Below are positions 16,441-24,605 of a DNA stretch of 64,000 bases, one piece after another; positions within the stretch are counted from its first letter, which is position 1, and the number at the start of each line of letters is the position of its first letter. Source of the stretch: Amycolatopsis sp. CA-230715 (GTDB taxonomy: Bacteria; Actinomycetota; Actinomycetes; Mycobacteriales; Pseudonocardiaceae); assembly GCF_018736145.1 (NCBI RefSeq), contig NZ_CP059997.1, forward strand, positions 4,835,501-4,899,500, written 5' to 3'. A program made the translations under genes and the position numbers. The notes under the pieces were generated by a model. It did no database searches. It saw only the letters and a list, made by a program, of their open reading frames with translations, and was not told the origin of the DNA.

Positions 16441-16910
16441 AGCCGTTCGAACAGGTGGTGGCCGAGCACGGGCCCGCGGTGCTGCGCGTGTGCCGTGCCG
16501 TGCTCGGCCCCGCCGACGCCGAAGACGCCTGGTCGGACACGTTCCTCGCCGCACTGCGCGCCTATCCCGAGCTCGACGAGAACGCGAACGTCGAAGCGTG
16601 GCTGGTGACGATCGCGCACCGCAAGGCCATCGACGTCCTCCGTCGCGCGGCGAGGCGGGCGATCCCGACCGACCGGGTGCCGGAGCGGCCGAGCGGGACC
16701 GGCCGCCCCGACGACTGGGACGGCGACCTGTGGCGCGCGCTCGCCGCGTTGCCGCCGAAGCAGCGCGCCGCCGTCGCCTACCACTACCTGACCGGCCTGC
16801 CCTACGCCGAAATCGCGGCCATCACCGGCGGCAGCGCCGACGCGGCGCGCCGCGCGGCCGCCGACGGCATGAAGGCCCTGCGCAAGAACTATTCCGTGGA
16901 GGGAAGATGA
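16437..16910 (+). CDS. ECF-type sigma factor in a DNA-repair operon
   Basis: A 157-aa sigma-70 family protein of the ECF kind: region 2 (GPADAEDAWSDTFLAALRAYP and VEAWLVTIAHRKAIDVLRRA) and region 4 (ALPPKQRAAVAYHYLTGLPY, then AEIAAITGGSADAARRAAADG). The start is a TTG at 16437 overlapping the stop of copy-1 alkyltransferase (TTGA), an economical junction that argues for coupled translation. No anti-sigma gene is adjacent. Instead the gene lies between two alkyltransferase genes, the second of which carries an extra N-terminal segment; this suggests that alkylation damage controls the sigma factor, but that is inference. Confidence 0.9.
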   Translation: MKPFEQVVAEHGPAVLRVCRAVLGPADAEDAWSDTFLAALRAYPELDENANVEAWLVTIAHRKAIDVLRRAARRAIPTDRVPERPSGTGRPDDWDGDLWRALAALPPKQRAAVAYHYLTGLPYAEIAAITGGSADAARRAAADGMKALRKNYSVEGR

Positions 16911-17497
16911 ACCCGCTCGATCGACTGTCCGAAGTGGACTCCGCGACCACGGCGCGCCTGCACGCGCGGCTCACCGCCGCCGCCGAACAGGAGGGCATCC
17001 TCGACGTCGCCTACCGCACCGTCGACACCCCCGTCGGACGGCTTCTGCTGGCGGCGACCGGCGCCGGTCTGGTCACGGTGGCCTTCGCCAGCCAGGATCA
17101 CGACCGGGTGCTGGCCTCGCTCGCCGACGCCGTCAGCCCGCGGGTGCTGCACGCCCCCGGCAGGCTCGACGAGGTCGCGCGGCAGCTCGACGAGTACTTC
17201 GTGGGCGAGCGCACCCGGTTCGATTTGCCACTGGACTGGCAGCTCTCGCACGGATTCCGGCGAACCGTGCTCGGGCACCTGCCGGAAATCGGCTACGGGC
17301 ACACCGCGAGCTACGCCGAGGTCGCACTGGCCGCGGGCAACCCGAAGGCCGTGCGCGCGGTCGGCACGGCGTGCGCGACGAACCCGCTGCCGGTCGTCGT
17401 GCCGTGCCACCGGGTGGTGCGCTCGGACGGCACCTTCGGCGGGTACGCGGGCGGCGCCGAAGCGAAGCGCACCCTGCTGACCCTGGAAGCCGCCTGA
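16907..17497 (+). CDS. Methylated-DNA-protein-cysteine methyltransferase, copy 2, with N-terminal extension
   Basis: A 196-aa alkyltransferase with the acceptor motif PCHRVV at about residue 166-171 and the FRRTVLGHL and GHTASYAEVA blocks before it. Compared with copy 1 it has about 35-40 additional residues at its start (MNPLDRLSEVDSATTARLHA and onward, helical by composition). Such an extension could dock on the sigma factor encoded just upstream. ATGA overlaps the sigma stop. A strong hairpin follows the gene, so the operon ends here. Confidence 0.92.
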   Translation: MNPLDRLSEVDSATTARLHARLTAAAEQEGILDVAYRTVDTPVGRLLLAATGAGLVTVAFASQDHDRVLASLADAVSPRVLHAPGRLDEVARQLDEYFVGERTRFDLPLDWQLSHGFRRTVLGHLPEIGYGHTASYAEVALAAGNPKAVRAVGTACATNPLPVVVPCHRVVRSDGTFGGYAGGAEAKRTLLTLEAA

Positions 17498-17513
17498 GGT
17501 CCTCGCTCGGAGG

Positions 17514-17550
17514 GGTGGCCTTCACGGCACTCACTGCCGTGAAGGCCACC
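17514..17550. terminator. 16-bp perfect hairpin ending the repair operon; REP-like family B
   Basis: Arms GGTGGCCTTCACGGCA (17514-17529) and TGCCGTGAAGGCCACC (17535-17550) pair perfectly around the loop CTCAC. It lies 17 bases after the stop of the last gene. Related sequences recur at 40524-40880, so this is also a member of a dispersed repeat family. Confidence 0.8.
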
Positions 17551-17584
17551 ATCAGGGGACATCCGCCGCCCAGCCCACCCGTTG

Positions 17585-17620
17585 CATAGTCAACATCTTA
17601 CTAGTAAGCTTCTGACTATG
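17585..17620. promoter_or_regulatory. 36-bp concentric palindrome over the PadR start codon
   Basis: Outer arms CATAGTCA (17585-17592) and TGACTATG (17613-17620) and the inner perfect palindrome TTACTAGTAA (17598-17607) share one centre at 17602.5. The right outer arm contains the ATG of the PadR gene. This is the expected design of a PadR operator used for autorepression. Confidence 0.82.
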
Positions 17621-18238
17621 GTGACCGACAAGCGCTCTACGCTGGGATTGACGGTGCTCGGCATCCTCGCCGGGGGGCCGATGCACGCCTACCGGGTCCA
17701 GAAGCTGATCAAGGACTACGGCAAGGACCGTGTCGTCAACGTCCGGCAGCGCGCGAGCATCTACCAGGCCATCGAGCGGTTGCGGAAGCTCGGGCTGATC
17801 GAGGTCGAGGGGGTCGACCGGGAGGCGGGGCGCCCGGAGCGCACCGTCTACGCCATCACCGCCGCCGGTGCGGAAACGGCGAAGGCGTGGATCAAGGAGA
17901 TGCTCGCGACGACCGGCGGCGAGTACCCGGAGTTCCCGGTCGGCCTGTCGTTCCTGATGATGCTCGAACCGGACGAAGCGGCGGCCCAGCTCGAGATCCG
18001 CTTGGCCGCGGTCGACGCGCAGGTGGCCGAGGTGGCGTCGGCACTCGACGGCGCGGCGGGGATCGCCCGGGTCTTCCTGGTGGAAGAGGAGTACCGGCAC
18101 GCGCTGCTGGTCGCCGAGCAGCGCTGGCTCCGCGCGCTCATCGGGGACCTCCGCGCCAGCGCGGTCACCTGGTCCGAAGAGTGGCTGCGGCAGGCAGCCG
18201 CCGAATTCGCTGCGAAACAAGAAGAGGAACAGTCGTGA
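17618..18238 (+). CDS. PadR-family transcriptional regulator
   Basis: A 206-aa PadR repressor: winged helix LTVLGILAGGPMHAYRVQKLI, recognition helix near RQRASIYQAIERL, wing GLIEVEGVDREAGRPERTVYAIT, and a C-terminal dimerisation helix rich in Glu/Ala. PadR proteins bind phenolic or drug-like ligands. It is the first gene of an operon with a flavin monooxygenase (GTGA overlap) and an alpha/beta hydrolase; the operator over its own start suggests that it represses the whole unit. Confidence 0.92.
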   Translation: MVTDKRSTLGLTVLGILAGGPMHAYRVQKLIKDYGKDRVVNVRQRASIYQAIERLRKLGLIEVEGVDREAGRPERTVYAITAAGAETAKAWIKEMLATTGGEYPEFPVGLSFLMMLEPDEAAAQLEIRLAAVDAQVAEVASALDGAAGIARVFLVEEEYRHALLVAEQRWLRALIGDLRASAVTWSEEWLRQAAAEFAAKQEEEQS

Positions 18239-19719
18239 AGAATGTGCCCGTGTTGATTGCCGGTGGTGGCCTCGCCGGTCTGACCAGCTCGCTTTTCCTT
18301 GCCCGACAAGGGGTCCCGTCCTTGCTCGTGGACAGGCACCCCGGGGTTTCGATCCACGGCAAGGCGCGCGGGATCAACCAGCGGACGATGGAGATCTACC
18401 GCGCCTACGGGATCGCCGACGCCGTCGAGCGCGCGGGCGCGCCGTTCGGGGCCGAATCCGGCGTCGCCCGCTGCGAGACGCTCGCGGGCGAATGGCAGTG
18501 GCTGTTCGACGCCGACGCACCGCGGGCGAGGCCGGAGGTCACTGCGGGCGCCTTCTGCATGGCGGACCAGAACACCGTCGAGCCCATCCTGATCGATGCC
18601 GCGCGTTCGGCAGGCGCCGAGCACCTCTTCGACACCGAACTGGTCTCGTTCGAGGCGGACGCCGACGGAGTGACCGCGACGCTGGAAGACCGCGCCACCG
18701 GCGAACGGCAGCAGGTCAGGGCCGGGCACCTGATCGCCGCGGACGGGAACCGGAGCCCGATCCGGCGGAAGCTGGGCATCGCGAGGGCCGGGGAGCGGAC
18801 CTTCCAGCACACCATGAACATCGTGTTCCGCGCCGACCTCTCCGCGTTCCTCCCCCGGCGCGCGCTGTTCTGGATCATCGCCAACCCTGCCGGGTTCTAC
18901 GGCGGGCTGGTCAGCACCGCCGATCCGCACCGCTGGCAGGCGTCCGTCGCATACGACCCGGCCGAAGAGTCCACTGAGGACTTCACGGAAGAGCGCTGCG
19001 CCCGGCTCGTCCGCGCCGCGGTCGGCGAGGACGTCGACGTCGAAATCGAGGGCGTGGCGGCGTGGGAGCAGTCGGTCGGCGTCGCCGAGCGGTACCGCGA
19101 CGGCAGGGTGTTCCTGGTCGGCGACAGCGCGCACGTGTGGCCGCCCGCCGGCGCGCTCGGCGCGAACACCGGGGTGCAGGACGCGCACAACCTGGCGTGG
19201 AAGCTCGCCGCCGTGGTCAAGGGCGAGGCGGGCGACGACCTCCTCGACACCTACGACGCGGAGCGGCGCCCGGTGGCCGAGGCGCTGGCGCCCGCGATCG
19301 TCGCCAACCAGGAGGCGAGGATGAGCGGCAAGCCGGAACCCGCGGCGCTCGACGATCTCGCCCAGGCGTTCGGCGCGCGCTACGGCACCGAGGAGGCCGT
19401 GGGCGCGCTCGGGCAGGAGGCCCGCGTCGGTGCCAGGGCACCGCACCTCTGGCTCGGCGACATCGCCGTGCACGACCTGTGCGTCGACGAGTTCGTGCTC
19501 CTCTGCGACAGTCCGGAATGGACGGACGCGGCGAGTGCGGCCGGGGTGCGCGCTCATCGCGCGGAGGGGGCTGAGGGCTGGGCGGAGCGGTACGGCTCCG
19601 GCGCCGCGCTCATCCGCCCCGACGGCTACGTCGCCTGGCGTTCCTCCGGTCCCGCGTCGGCGGCGGAGCTCACCGACGCGGTCGCTCGCGCGCTCCACCC
19701 GGTACGGTCGCCTGTGTGA
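18235..19719 (+). CDS. FAD-dependent aromatic monooxygenase (RebC/PgaE-like)
   Basis: A 494-aa group A flavoprotein: VLIAGGGLAGLTSSLFLARQG (FAD fold), the DG motif LIAADGNRSPIRRKLGI, the GD motif VFLVGDSAHVWPPAGALGANTG, and a C-terminal thioredoxin-like domain (about residues 390-494) as in polyketide hydroxylases. It probably hydroxylates an aromatic antibiotic or phenolic pollutant using NADPH. Coupled to the PadR gene by GTGA and to the hydrolase gene by another GTGA. PadR control suggests substrate-induced detoxification. Confidence 0.9.
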   Translation: MKNVPVLIAGGGLAGLTSSLFLARQGVPSLLVDRHPGVSIHGKARGINQRTMEIYRAYGIADAVERAGAPFGAESGVARCETLAGEWQWLFDADAPRARPEVTAGAFCMADQNTVEPILIDAARSAGAEHLFDTELVSFEADADGVTATLEDRATGERQQVRAGHLIAADGNRSPIRRKLGIARAGERTFQHTMNIVFRADLSAFLPRRALFWIIANPAGFYGGLVSTADPHRWQASVAYDPAEESTEDFTEERCARLVRAAVGEDVDVEIEGVAAWEQSVGVAERYRDGRVFLVGDSAHVWPPAGALGANTGVQDAHNLAWKLAAVVKGEAGDDLLDTYDAERRPVAEALAPAIVANQEARMSGKPEPAALDDLAQAFGARYGTEEAVGALGQEARVGARAPHLWLGDIAVHDLCVDEFVLLCDSPEWTDAASAAGVRAHRAEGAEGWAERYGSGAALIRPDGYVAWRSSGPASAAELTDAVARALHPVRSPV

Positions 19720-20501
19720 TCGAGGTCGACGGCGGCGAGCTGTACTACGAGACGCGCGGCAGCGGCAGCCCGGTGGTGCTGGTGCACGGTGGTTCCCTGG
19801 ACGCGAGCATGTGGGACGGCCAGGTCGCGCTGCTCGAAGGCGCGCGCACGGTGATCCGGTACGACCTGCGCGGCCACGGGCGGTCCTCGTCGCCGGGTGC
19901 GGCGTTCTCCCACCACGAGGATCTCCGGCAGCTGCTGGACGCACTCGACGTCCCCGTCGCCGATGTGGTCGGCCTTTCGCTCGGCGGTCAGATCGCGATC
20001 GACTTCGCGATCGCGCATCCCGGGCGCGTCGGCAAGCTCCTGCTCGCCGCGCCCGGGATCAGCGGGAAGCCGTTCCGCGATCCGTTCATCCTCGAAAACC
20101 TCGCGGAACTCGGTGCGGCGAAAGACAGAGGAGAGCACGAGCGCGCCGTCGAGCACATCCTGCGCATGTGGGTCGACGGTCCACATCGGACGTCCGAACA
20201 GGTCGACCCAGCGGTGCGCGCGTTCTGCCGCGCGCTGAACCTCGCGAGCGTGACCCGTCCCGAAGGAGCGGGTCACGGCTTCGCGACGGAATTCGGGGCG
20301 GCCCACCGGATCGGCGAACTCCGCGCGGAAACGCTGCTGCTGGTGGGAACTCTGGACTGCGCGGACATGCTGGGCAGCGCCGAGCTGATCGACCGCGAGG
20401 CCGCGCGCGTCCGCAAGCATGTTCTGCCCGGTGTGGGGCATATGCTCAATCTCGAAGCACCGGCCGGATTCAACCGTCTGCTAAGCGGTTTCCTGCGCTG
20501 A
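19716..20501 (+). CDS. Alpha/beta-fold hydrolase
   Basis: A 261-aa hydrolase with the oxyanion block VVLVHGGSLDASMWDGQ, nucleophile elbow VGLSLGGQ (Ser at about residue 88), and the catalytic His in LPGVGHMLNLEAP. It is the third gene of the PadR operon (GTGA overlap) and probably acts on an ester or ring-cleavage product of the monooxygenase. Its end overlaps the convergent TetR gene by 21 bp. Confidence 0.87.
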   Translation: MIEVDGGELYYETRGSGSPVVLVHGGSLDASMWDGQVALLEGARTVIRYDLRGHGRSSSPGAAFSHHEDLRQLLDALDVPVADVVGLSLGGQIAIDFAIAHPGRVGKLLLAAPGISGKPFRDPFILENLAELGAAKDRGEHERAVEHILRMWVDGPHRTSEQVDPAVRAFCRALNLASVTRPEGAGHGFATEFGAAHRIGELRAETLLLVGTLDCADMLGSAELIDREAARVRKHVLPGVGHMLNLEAPAGFNRLLSGFLR

Positions 20502-21098
20502 TCCGGGAGCGGAGGCGCCGTCGAACAGGATCGGCAGGAAGGTTCGTTCCAGCGTGCCGAGCGGCAGCGCTTCGGGTTCGACGAAGCTTTGCAGCAGCGC
20601 GCCTTCGCGGGCCGCGATCATCATCCGCGCCAGCTCGTCGATGTCCACCGCCGGGCGCCTGCCCATCCTGGTGAACAACTTCCGCAGCGCGGTCACGAGT
20701 TCGGCGCGGATCTTGGCGTCGTGCTCGGCCAGCCGCCGCGCCGCTTTGGGGTGGCGGATCGCGTACAGCGTGAACTCGGTGCTCACCAGGAACCATCGGC
20801 GCTCCTCGTCGCCGAACTCCGAGAACAACTCACCGATCTGTTCCGGTGAGGGCGGAGCGGCTTCGAGCGCGTGCGCGACCCGGTCGATCACGTTCGCGGC
20901 GTGCTGGTCGAACAGCGCGAAGAACAGCTCGTCCTTGCTGCCGAAGTTCGAGTAGTACGCACCGGTGGTGTACCCGGCCCTGCGGCAGATCTCGTCGATC
21001 GTCGCCCCGCCGAAACCGAGTTCGGCGAACGCTTCCAGCGCCGCTTCGAGCAGGCGAGCCCTGGTCTGCGGGCGGCGCTTCGTCGGTCCCTTCGGCAT
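20481..21098 (-). CDS. TetR-family repressor
   Basis: A 205-aa protein with a TetR HTH (RLLEAALEAFAELGFGGATI, then the recognition helix at CRRAGYTTGAYYSNFGSKDELF). Last gene of a three-gene minus-strand operon with a dehydrogenase and a hydrolase; 4 bp separate it from the hydrolase gene. A perfect 16-bp palindrome before the first gene is its likely operator. Confidence 0.88.
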   Translation of the reverse strand: MPKGPTKRRPQTRARLLEAALEAFAELGFGGATIDEICRRAGYTTGAYYSNFGSKDELFFALFDQHAANVIDRVAHALEAAPPSPEQIGELFSEFGDEERRWFLVSTEFTLYAIRHPKAARRLAEHDAKIRAELVTALRKLFTRMGRRPAVDIDELARMMIAAREGALLQSFVEPEALPLGTLERTFLPILFDGASAPGSAQETA

Positions 21099-21102
21099 CG
21101 GC

Positions 21103-21921
21103 TCAGCCTGCCACGAAGTCCTGGAGCAGTTCCGCGACACGCGCGGGCCGCTCCAGGATCGGCGAATGCCCGGAATCCTCGATCACGTCGACCTTCGCGC
21201 CGACGGCGGCCCAGCGCGCGGCGGTCTTTTCGCAGTCGTAGAACCGGTCCCGGCGCCCGAGTATCGCCGCCGTGGGCAGCCCGATGGCACGGACCTGCTC
21301 GTCGAGCGGGCGCGCCGCGAGCAGCCGCCGCCGTTCCACGATGACGGTGCGCGCCATCGCGGGTGACATCGCCGCGTGGTCGAGCACCGCCTGGTCGGGA
21401 CGGTCGAAGGCGCGGTTGAAGGCGAATCCCCGCGCGAAGCCGAAACGCACCCCGAGCCGCACCGCGGACGGGGTCGCCAACCGGTGCGCCAGCGCGCCGA
21501 GCACGGGAAGCGCGAGCAGGCCGTTGCCAGGCGGGAAGGTGGCGAACGAGTAGTCCGGTGCCTGCCCGATCACCACGATCTTCCTGACGTGCCGCGATTC
21601 TTCGGCAAGTGCGATGGCGACGTCCGCGCCGAAGGAATGCCCGGCCGCGACCACCTCGGTGACGTCGATCGCGTCGAGCGCGGCGGCGACCGTGCGGGCC
21701 TGGGAGCGCGCGTCGAGCCCGGTGTGCCCGCCGGTGTGGCCGTGACCGCGCAGGTCGAGGCGGACGACGTGGAACCGCTCCGCTAGTAAGGGCGTCAGTC
21801 GGTCGAACCAGTGCACCGACCCGCTGAAACCGTGCAGCAGCAGGATGACCGGGTTCCCGCGCACCCCGTCTTGTCTGATGTGGACGGATTCGCCGCCTGC
21901 CGTGATCAGCTCGCCGATCAC
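21103..21921 (-). CDS. Alpha/beta hydrolase of the TetR-controlled operon
   Basis: A 272-aa hydrolase: oxyanion loop VILLLHGFSGSVHWFDRL, nucleophile elbow AAGHSFGADVAIAL (Ser at about residue 99), Asp region LGRRDRFYDCEK and His in EDSGHSPILERPARV. GTG at 21921 overlaps the stop of the flavoprotein gene. Possibly hydrolyses a lactone or ester formed after dehydrogenation by the partner. Confidence 0.86.
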   Translation of the reverse strand: MIGELITAGGESVHIRQDGVRGNPVILLLHGFSGSVHWFDRLTPLLAERFHVVRLDLRGHGHTGGHTGLDARSQARTVAAALDAIDVTEVVAAGHSFGADVAIALAEESRHVRKIVVIGQAPDYSFATFPPGNGLLALPVLGALAHRLATPSAVRLGVRFGFARGFAFNRAFDRPDQAVLDHAAMSPAMARTVIVERRRLLAARPLDEQVRAIGLPTAAILGRRDRFYDCEKTAARWAAVGAKVDVIEDSGHSPILERPARVAELLQDFVAG

Positions 21922-23582
21922 GGCAGGTTCCGTGCGAGCGCGCGTCCGGCGGCGCGGCCGGAGAAGATGCAGCCGCCGAGGAAGGTCCCTTCCAGCGCGT
22001 TGTAGCCGTGGACGCCGCCACCGCCGAAGCCCGCGACCTCGCCCGCCGCGTACAGCCCTGGGAACGGGGTTCCGTCGGCGCGCACGACTTGGGAGTCCAA
22101 TGTGGTCTGCACGCCGCCGAGCGTCTTGCGGGTGAGGATGTTGAGCCGCACCGCGATCAGCGGGCCGTGCGCGGGATCGAGGATCCGGTGCGGTTTCGCG
22201 ACCCTGGACACCTTGTCGCCGAGGTAGCGCCGCGCGTTCGCCACCGCCATCACCTGGAAGTCCTTGGCGTACCGGTTTTCCACCTGCAGATCGCGCGCGA
22301 CGATCTGCTCCTCGATCGTGGCGAGATCGAGCTGGGGGCCGCGGGACAGCTTGTTCATCCCGTCGACGAGTTCGCCGAGCGTGTCCGCGACGACGAAGTC
22401 CACGCCGTGCCGTTTGAACGCCTCGACCGGGGGAATCGCGCCCTTGCCGCCGCGCTCGCGGAGCACGCGCCGCAGGTCCTTCCCGGTGAGATCGGGGTTC
22501 TGCTCGGATCCCGAGAGCATGAACTCCTTCTCGATGATGGTCTGGTCCAGCACGAACCACGAGTAGTCGTACCCGGTGGACAGGATCGCCTTGAGCGACG
22601 CGTTGGTGTCGAAACCGGGGAAGTTCGGCGGGGCGAGGCGTTTCCCGGTGGCGTCGAACCACATCGACGACGGGCCGGGGATGATCCGGATCGCGTGGTC
22701 CGGCCAGATCGGGTCCCAGTTGTGCAGCCCCTCGGTGTAGTGCCACATGCGGTCGCGGTTCACGATGCGCCCGCCCGCGTCCTCGGTGATCCCGATCATC
22801 CGTCCGTCCACATAGGCCGGAACACCGGGGATCATGGTTTCCGGGCAGGGGCCGAGCCGCTCGGCGGGCCAGTTCCGGCGGACCAGGTCGTGGTTGTGGC
22901 CGATCCCGCCGGACGTGACGACCACGGCCTTCGCGCGCAGCTCGAACTCGCCGACCGCGGTACGCGAAGACGCCTTCCCGCGATCGGCATCGCTCGGCTC
23001 CAGCACGGTCCCGCGCACGCCGACCGCGGCGCCGTCTTCGACGAGGAGTTCGTCGACCCGGTGCCGGAACGCGAACGAAACCAGCCCGCGCCGCTCGCCG
23101 TCGAGCACCGGCTCGGCGAACACGCGGACCACCTCGGGCCCGGTGCCCCAGGTGAGGTGGAAGCGCGGCACCGAGTTGCCGTGCCCGTCCGCGGCCCCGC
23201 CGCCGCGCTCGGCCCACCCGACCATCGGCGTCACCCGCAGGCCGAGGTCGTGCAGGTAACGGCGCTTCTCCCCGGCGGCGAACCGCACGTAGGCCTCCGC
23301 CCATTTGCGCGCCCAGTGGTCCTCGTCGTCGCGGTCGAACCCGGCCGAGGAGAACCAGTCGTGCAGCGCCAGCTCGTAGGAGTCCTTGATGCCGAGGCGG
23401 CGCTGTTCGGGGCTGTCGACGAACAGCAGCCCGCCGAGCGACCAGAACGCCTGCCCGCCGAGGTTGGCGCGGTTCTCCTGCTCGACGATCAGGACCTTCC
23501 GGCCCGCCTTGACCAGCTCGTGTGTCGCGACGAGCCCGGCGAGCCCGGCGCCGACCACGATCACGTCCGGTTCGTCGGCCAT
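21918..23582 (-). CDS. FAD-binding dehydrogenase (fumarate reductase/KstD superfamily)
   Basis: A 554-aa flavoprotein starting with VIVVGAGLAGLVATHELVKAG. It has the family's middle block (AVVVTSGGIGHNHDLVRRNW) and C-terminal FAD block (GLYAAGEVAGFGGGGVHGYN, then EGTFLGGCIFSGR). These proteins resemble 3-ketosteroid delta-1-dehydrogenases and are often annotated as FAD-binding dehydrogenase; a lipophilic ketone substrate is plausible but unproven. First gene of the TetR-controlled operon, start ATG at 23582. Confidence 0.87.
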   Translation of the reverse strand: MADEPDVIVVGAGLAGLVATHELVKAGRKVLIVEQENRANLGGQAFWSLGGLLFVDSPEQRRLGIKDSYELALHDWFSSAGFDRDDEDHWARKWAEAYVRFAAGEKRRYLHDLGLRVTPMVGWAERGGGAADGHGNSVPRFHLTWGTGPEVVRVFAEPVLDGERRGLVSFAFRHRVDELLVEDGAAVGVRGTVLEPSDADRGKASSRTAVGEFELRAKAVVVTSGGIGHNHDLVRRNWPAERLGPCPETMIPGVPAYVDGRMIGITEDAGGRIVNRDRMWHYTEGLHNWDPIWPDHAIRIIPGPSSMWFDATGKRLAPPNFPGFDTNASLKAILSTGYDYSWFVLDQTIIEKEFMLSGSEQNPDLTGKDLRRVLRERGGKGAIPPVEAFKRHGVDFVVADTLGELVDGMNKLSRGPQLDLATIEEQIVARDLQVENRYAKDFQVMAVANARRYLGDKVSRVAKPHRILDPAHGPLIAVRLNILTRKTLGGVQTTLDSQVVRADGTPFPGLYAAGEVAGFGGGGVHGYNALEGTFLGGCIFSGRAAGRALARNLP

Positions 23583-23602
23583 GGCGCACTCCACCTCAAT
23601 CC

Positions 23603-23618
23603 GATAGGAATTCCTATC
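23603..23618. promoter_or_regulatory. Perfect 16-bp palindrome, probable TetR operator
   Basis: GATAGGAATTCCTATC lies 21 bp upstream of the first codon of the dehydrogenase gene. Its perfect symmetry and its position in front of an operon ending in a TetR gene make it the likely binding site. Confidence 0.8.
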
Positions 23619-23714
23619 TGTTGACCATACGACCTGAGGCGTAGCGGGGCCAGCCCGATGTTGTCCCCGAGGCTGTTGTCGCCGGTATGCCCGGTTTCTA
23701 GGCTCGGTCCGGTG

Positions 23715-24605
23715 ATGGAAACCACGGCGCTGACCAAGCGGTACGGCCGCGAGCTCGCGGTCGACGACCTCACGTTCACGGTGCGCCCCGGCCGGGTGAC
23801 GGGCTTCCTCGGGCCGAACGGGGCGGGCAAATCGACCACGATGCGGATGTTCGTCGGCCTGGTGCGGCCGACCTCCGGCACGGCGACGATCGACGGCCGC
23901 GAGTACGCCGAGCTGCCGGATCCGCTGCGCCGCGTCGGCGCGCTGCTGGAGTCGACGCCGTCGCAGCCCGGCCGCACCGCGCGCGACCACCTGCTCGCGC
24001 TGGCCCGCACCCACGGCTTCGCACCGTCCAGAGTGGACGAAGTGCTCGGGATGGCCGGACTGGATTCGGTGGCGGGGCGCAGGACGGGCGGCTTCTCGCT
24101 CGGCATGCGCCAGCGCCTCGGGATCGCGGCGGCGATGCTCGGCGACCCGGGCGCTCTGCTCCTGGACGAGCCGACGAACGGGCTCGACCCCGATGGCGTG
24201 CGGTGGCTGCGCACACTGCTCGCGGAGCTTGCCGCGGAGGGGCGCAGTGTGCTGGTGTCCAGCCATCTGATGAGCGAGATGGCGCTGACCGCGCGGCACG
24301 TCGTTATCGTCGGCAAGGGCAGGCTGCTCGCTGACGTCCCGATCGACGAGCTGGTCGGGACCGGCCGGGTGCTGGTCAGGTCGACCAGGGCGCGTGAGCT
24401 GCGCGACGCGCTGGTGGCGCACGGCGCCGAGGTGACGAGCGAGGAACCGGGGGCACTGCTGGTCAGCGGGATGGACGCGGCGGCGGTCAGCGCGGCGGCT
24501 GGCGCACTGCCGATCCACGAGCTGACCCCGTGGAAGTCCACATTGGAGGATGCCTATCTGGCGTTGACGCGCGATGCGCTGGAGTTCCACGGAGGACGGC
24601 GATGA
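23715..24605 (+). CDS. ABC transporter ATP-binding protein (drug/lipid exporter type)
   Basis: A 296-aa ATPase: Walker A FLGPNGAGKSTTMRM, signature GFSLGMRQRLGIAAAML (a variant without LSGGQ, common in this DrrA/CcmA branch), Walker B ALLLDEPTNGLDPDG, and H-loop SSHLMSEM. C-terminal regulatory part of about 80 residues. The ATG at 23715 is preferred over a GTG 3 bp before. First of four overlapping genes: ATPase, permease, histidine kinase, response regulator. The permease partner is coupled by ATGA. Confidence 0.92.
   Translation: METTALTKRYGRELAVDDLTFTVRPGRVTGFLGPNGAGKSTTMRMFVGLVRPTSGTATIDGREYAELPDPLRRVGALLESTPSQPGRTARDHLLALARTHGFAPSRVDEVLGMAGLDSVAGRRTGGFSLGMRQRLGIAAAMLGDPGALLLDEPTNGLDPDGVRWLRTLLAELAAEGRSVLVSSHLMSEMALTARHVVIVGKGRLLADVPIDELVGTGRVLVRSTRARELRDALVAHGAEVTSEEPGALLVSGMDAAAVSAAAGALPIHELTPWKSTLEDAYLALTRDALEFHGGRR

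Noticed and set aside
15551..17497. Ada operon
   Set aside because: No Ada-type N-terminal zinc domain or AraC HTH in either alkyltransferase.
17848..19944. Long open frame on the minus strand opposite the PadR/monooxygenase genes
   Set aside because: It is the antisense of genes with clear domains; its translation is Arg/Pro/Ala-rich low-complexity sequence typical of GC-rich shadow frames.
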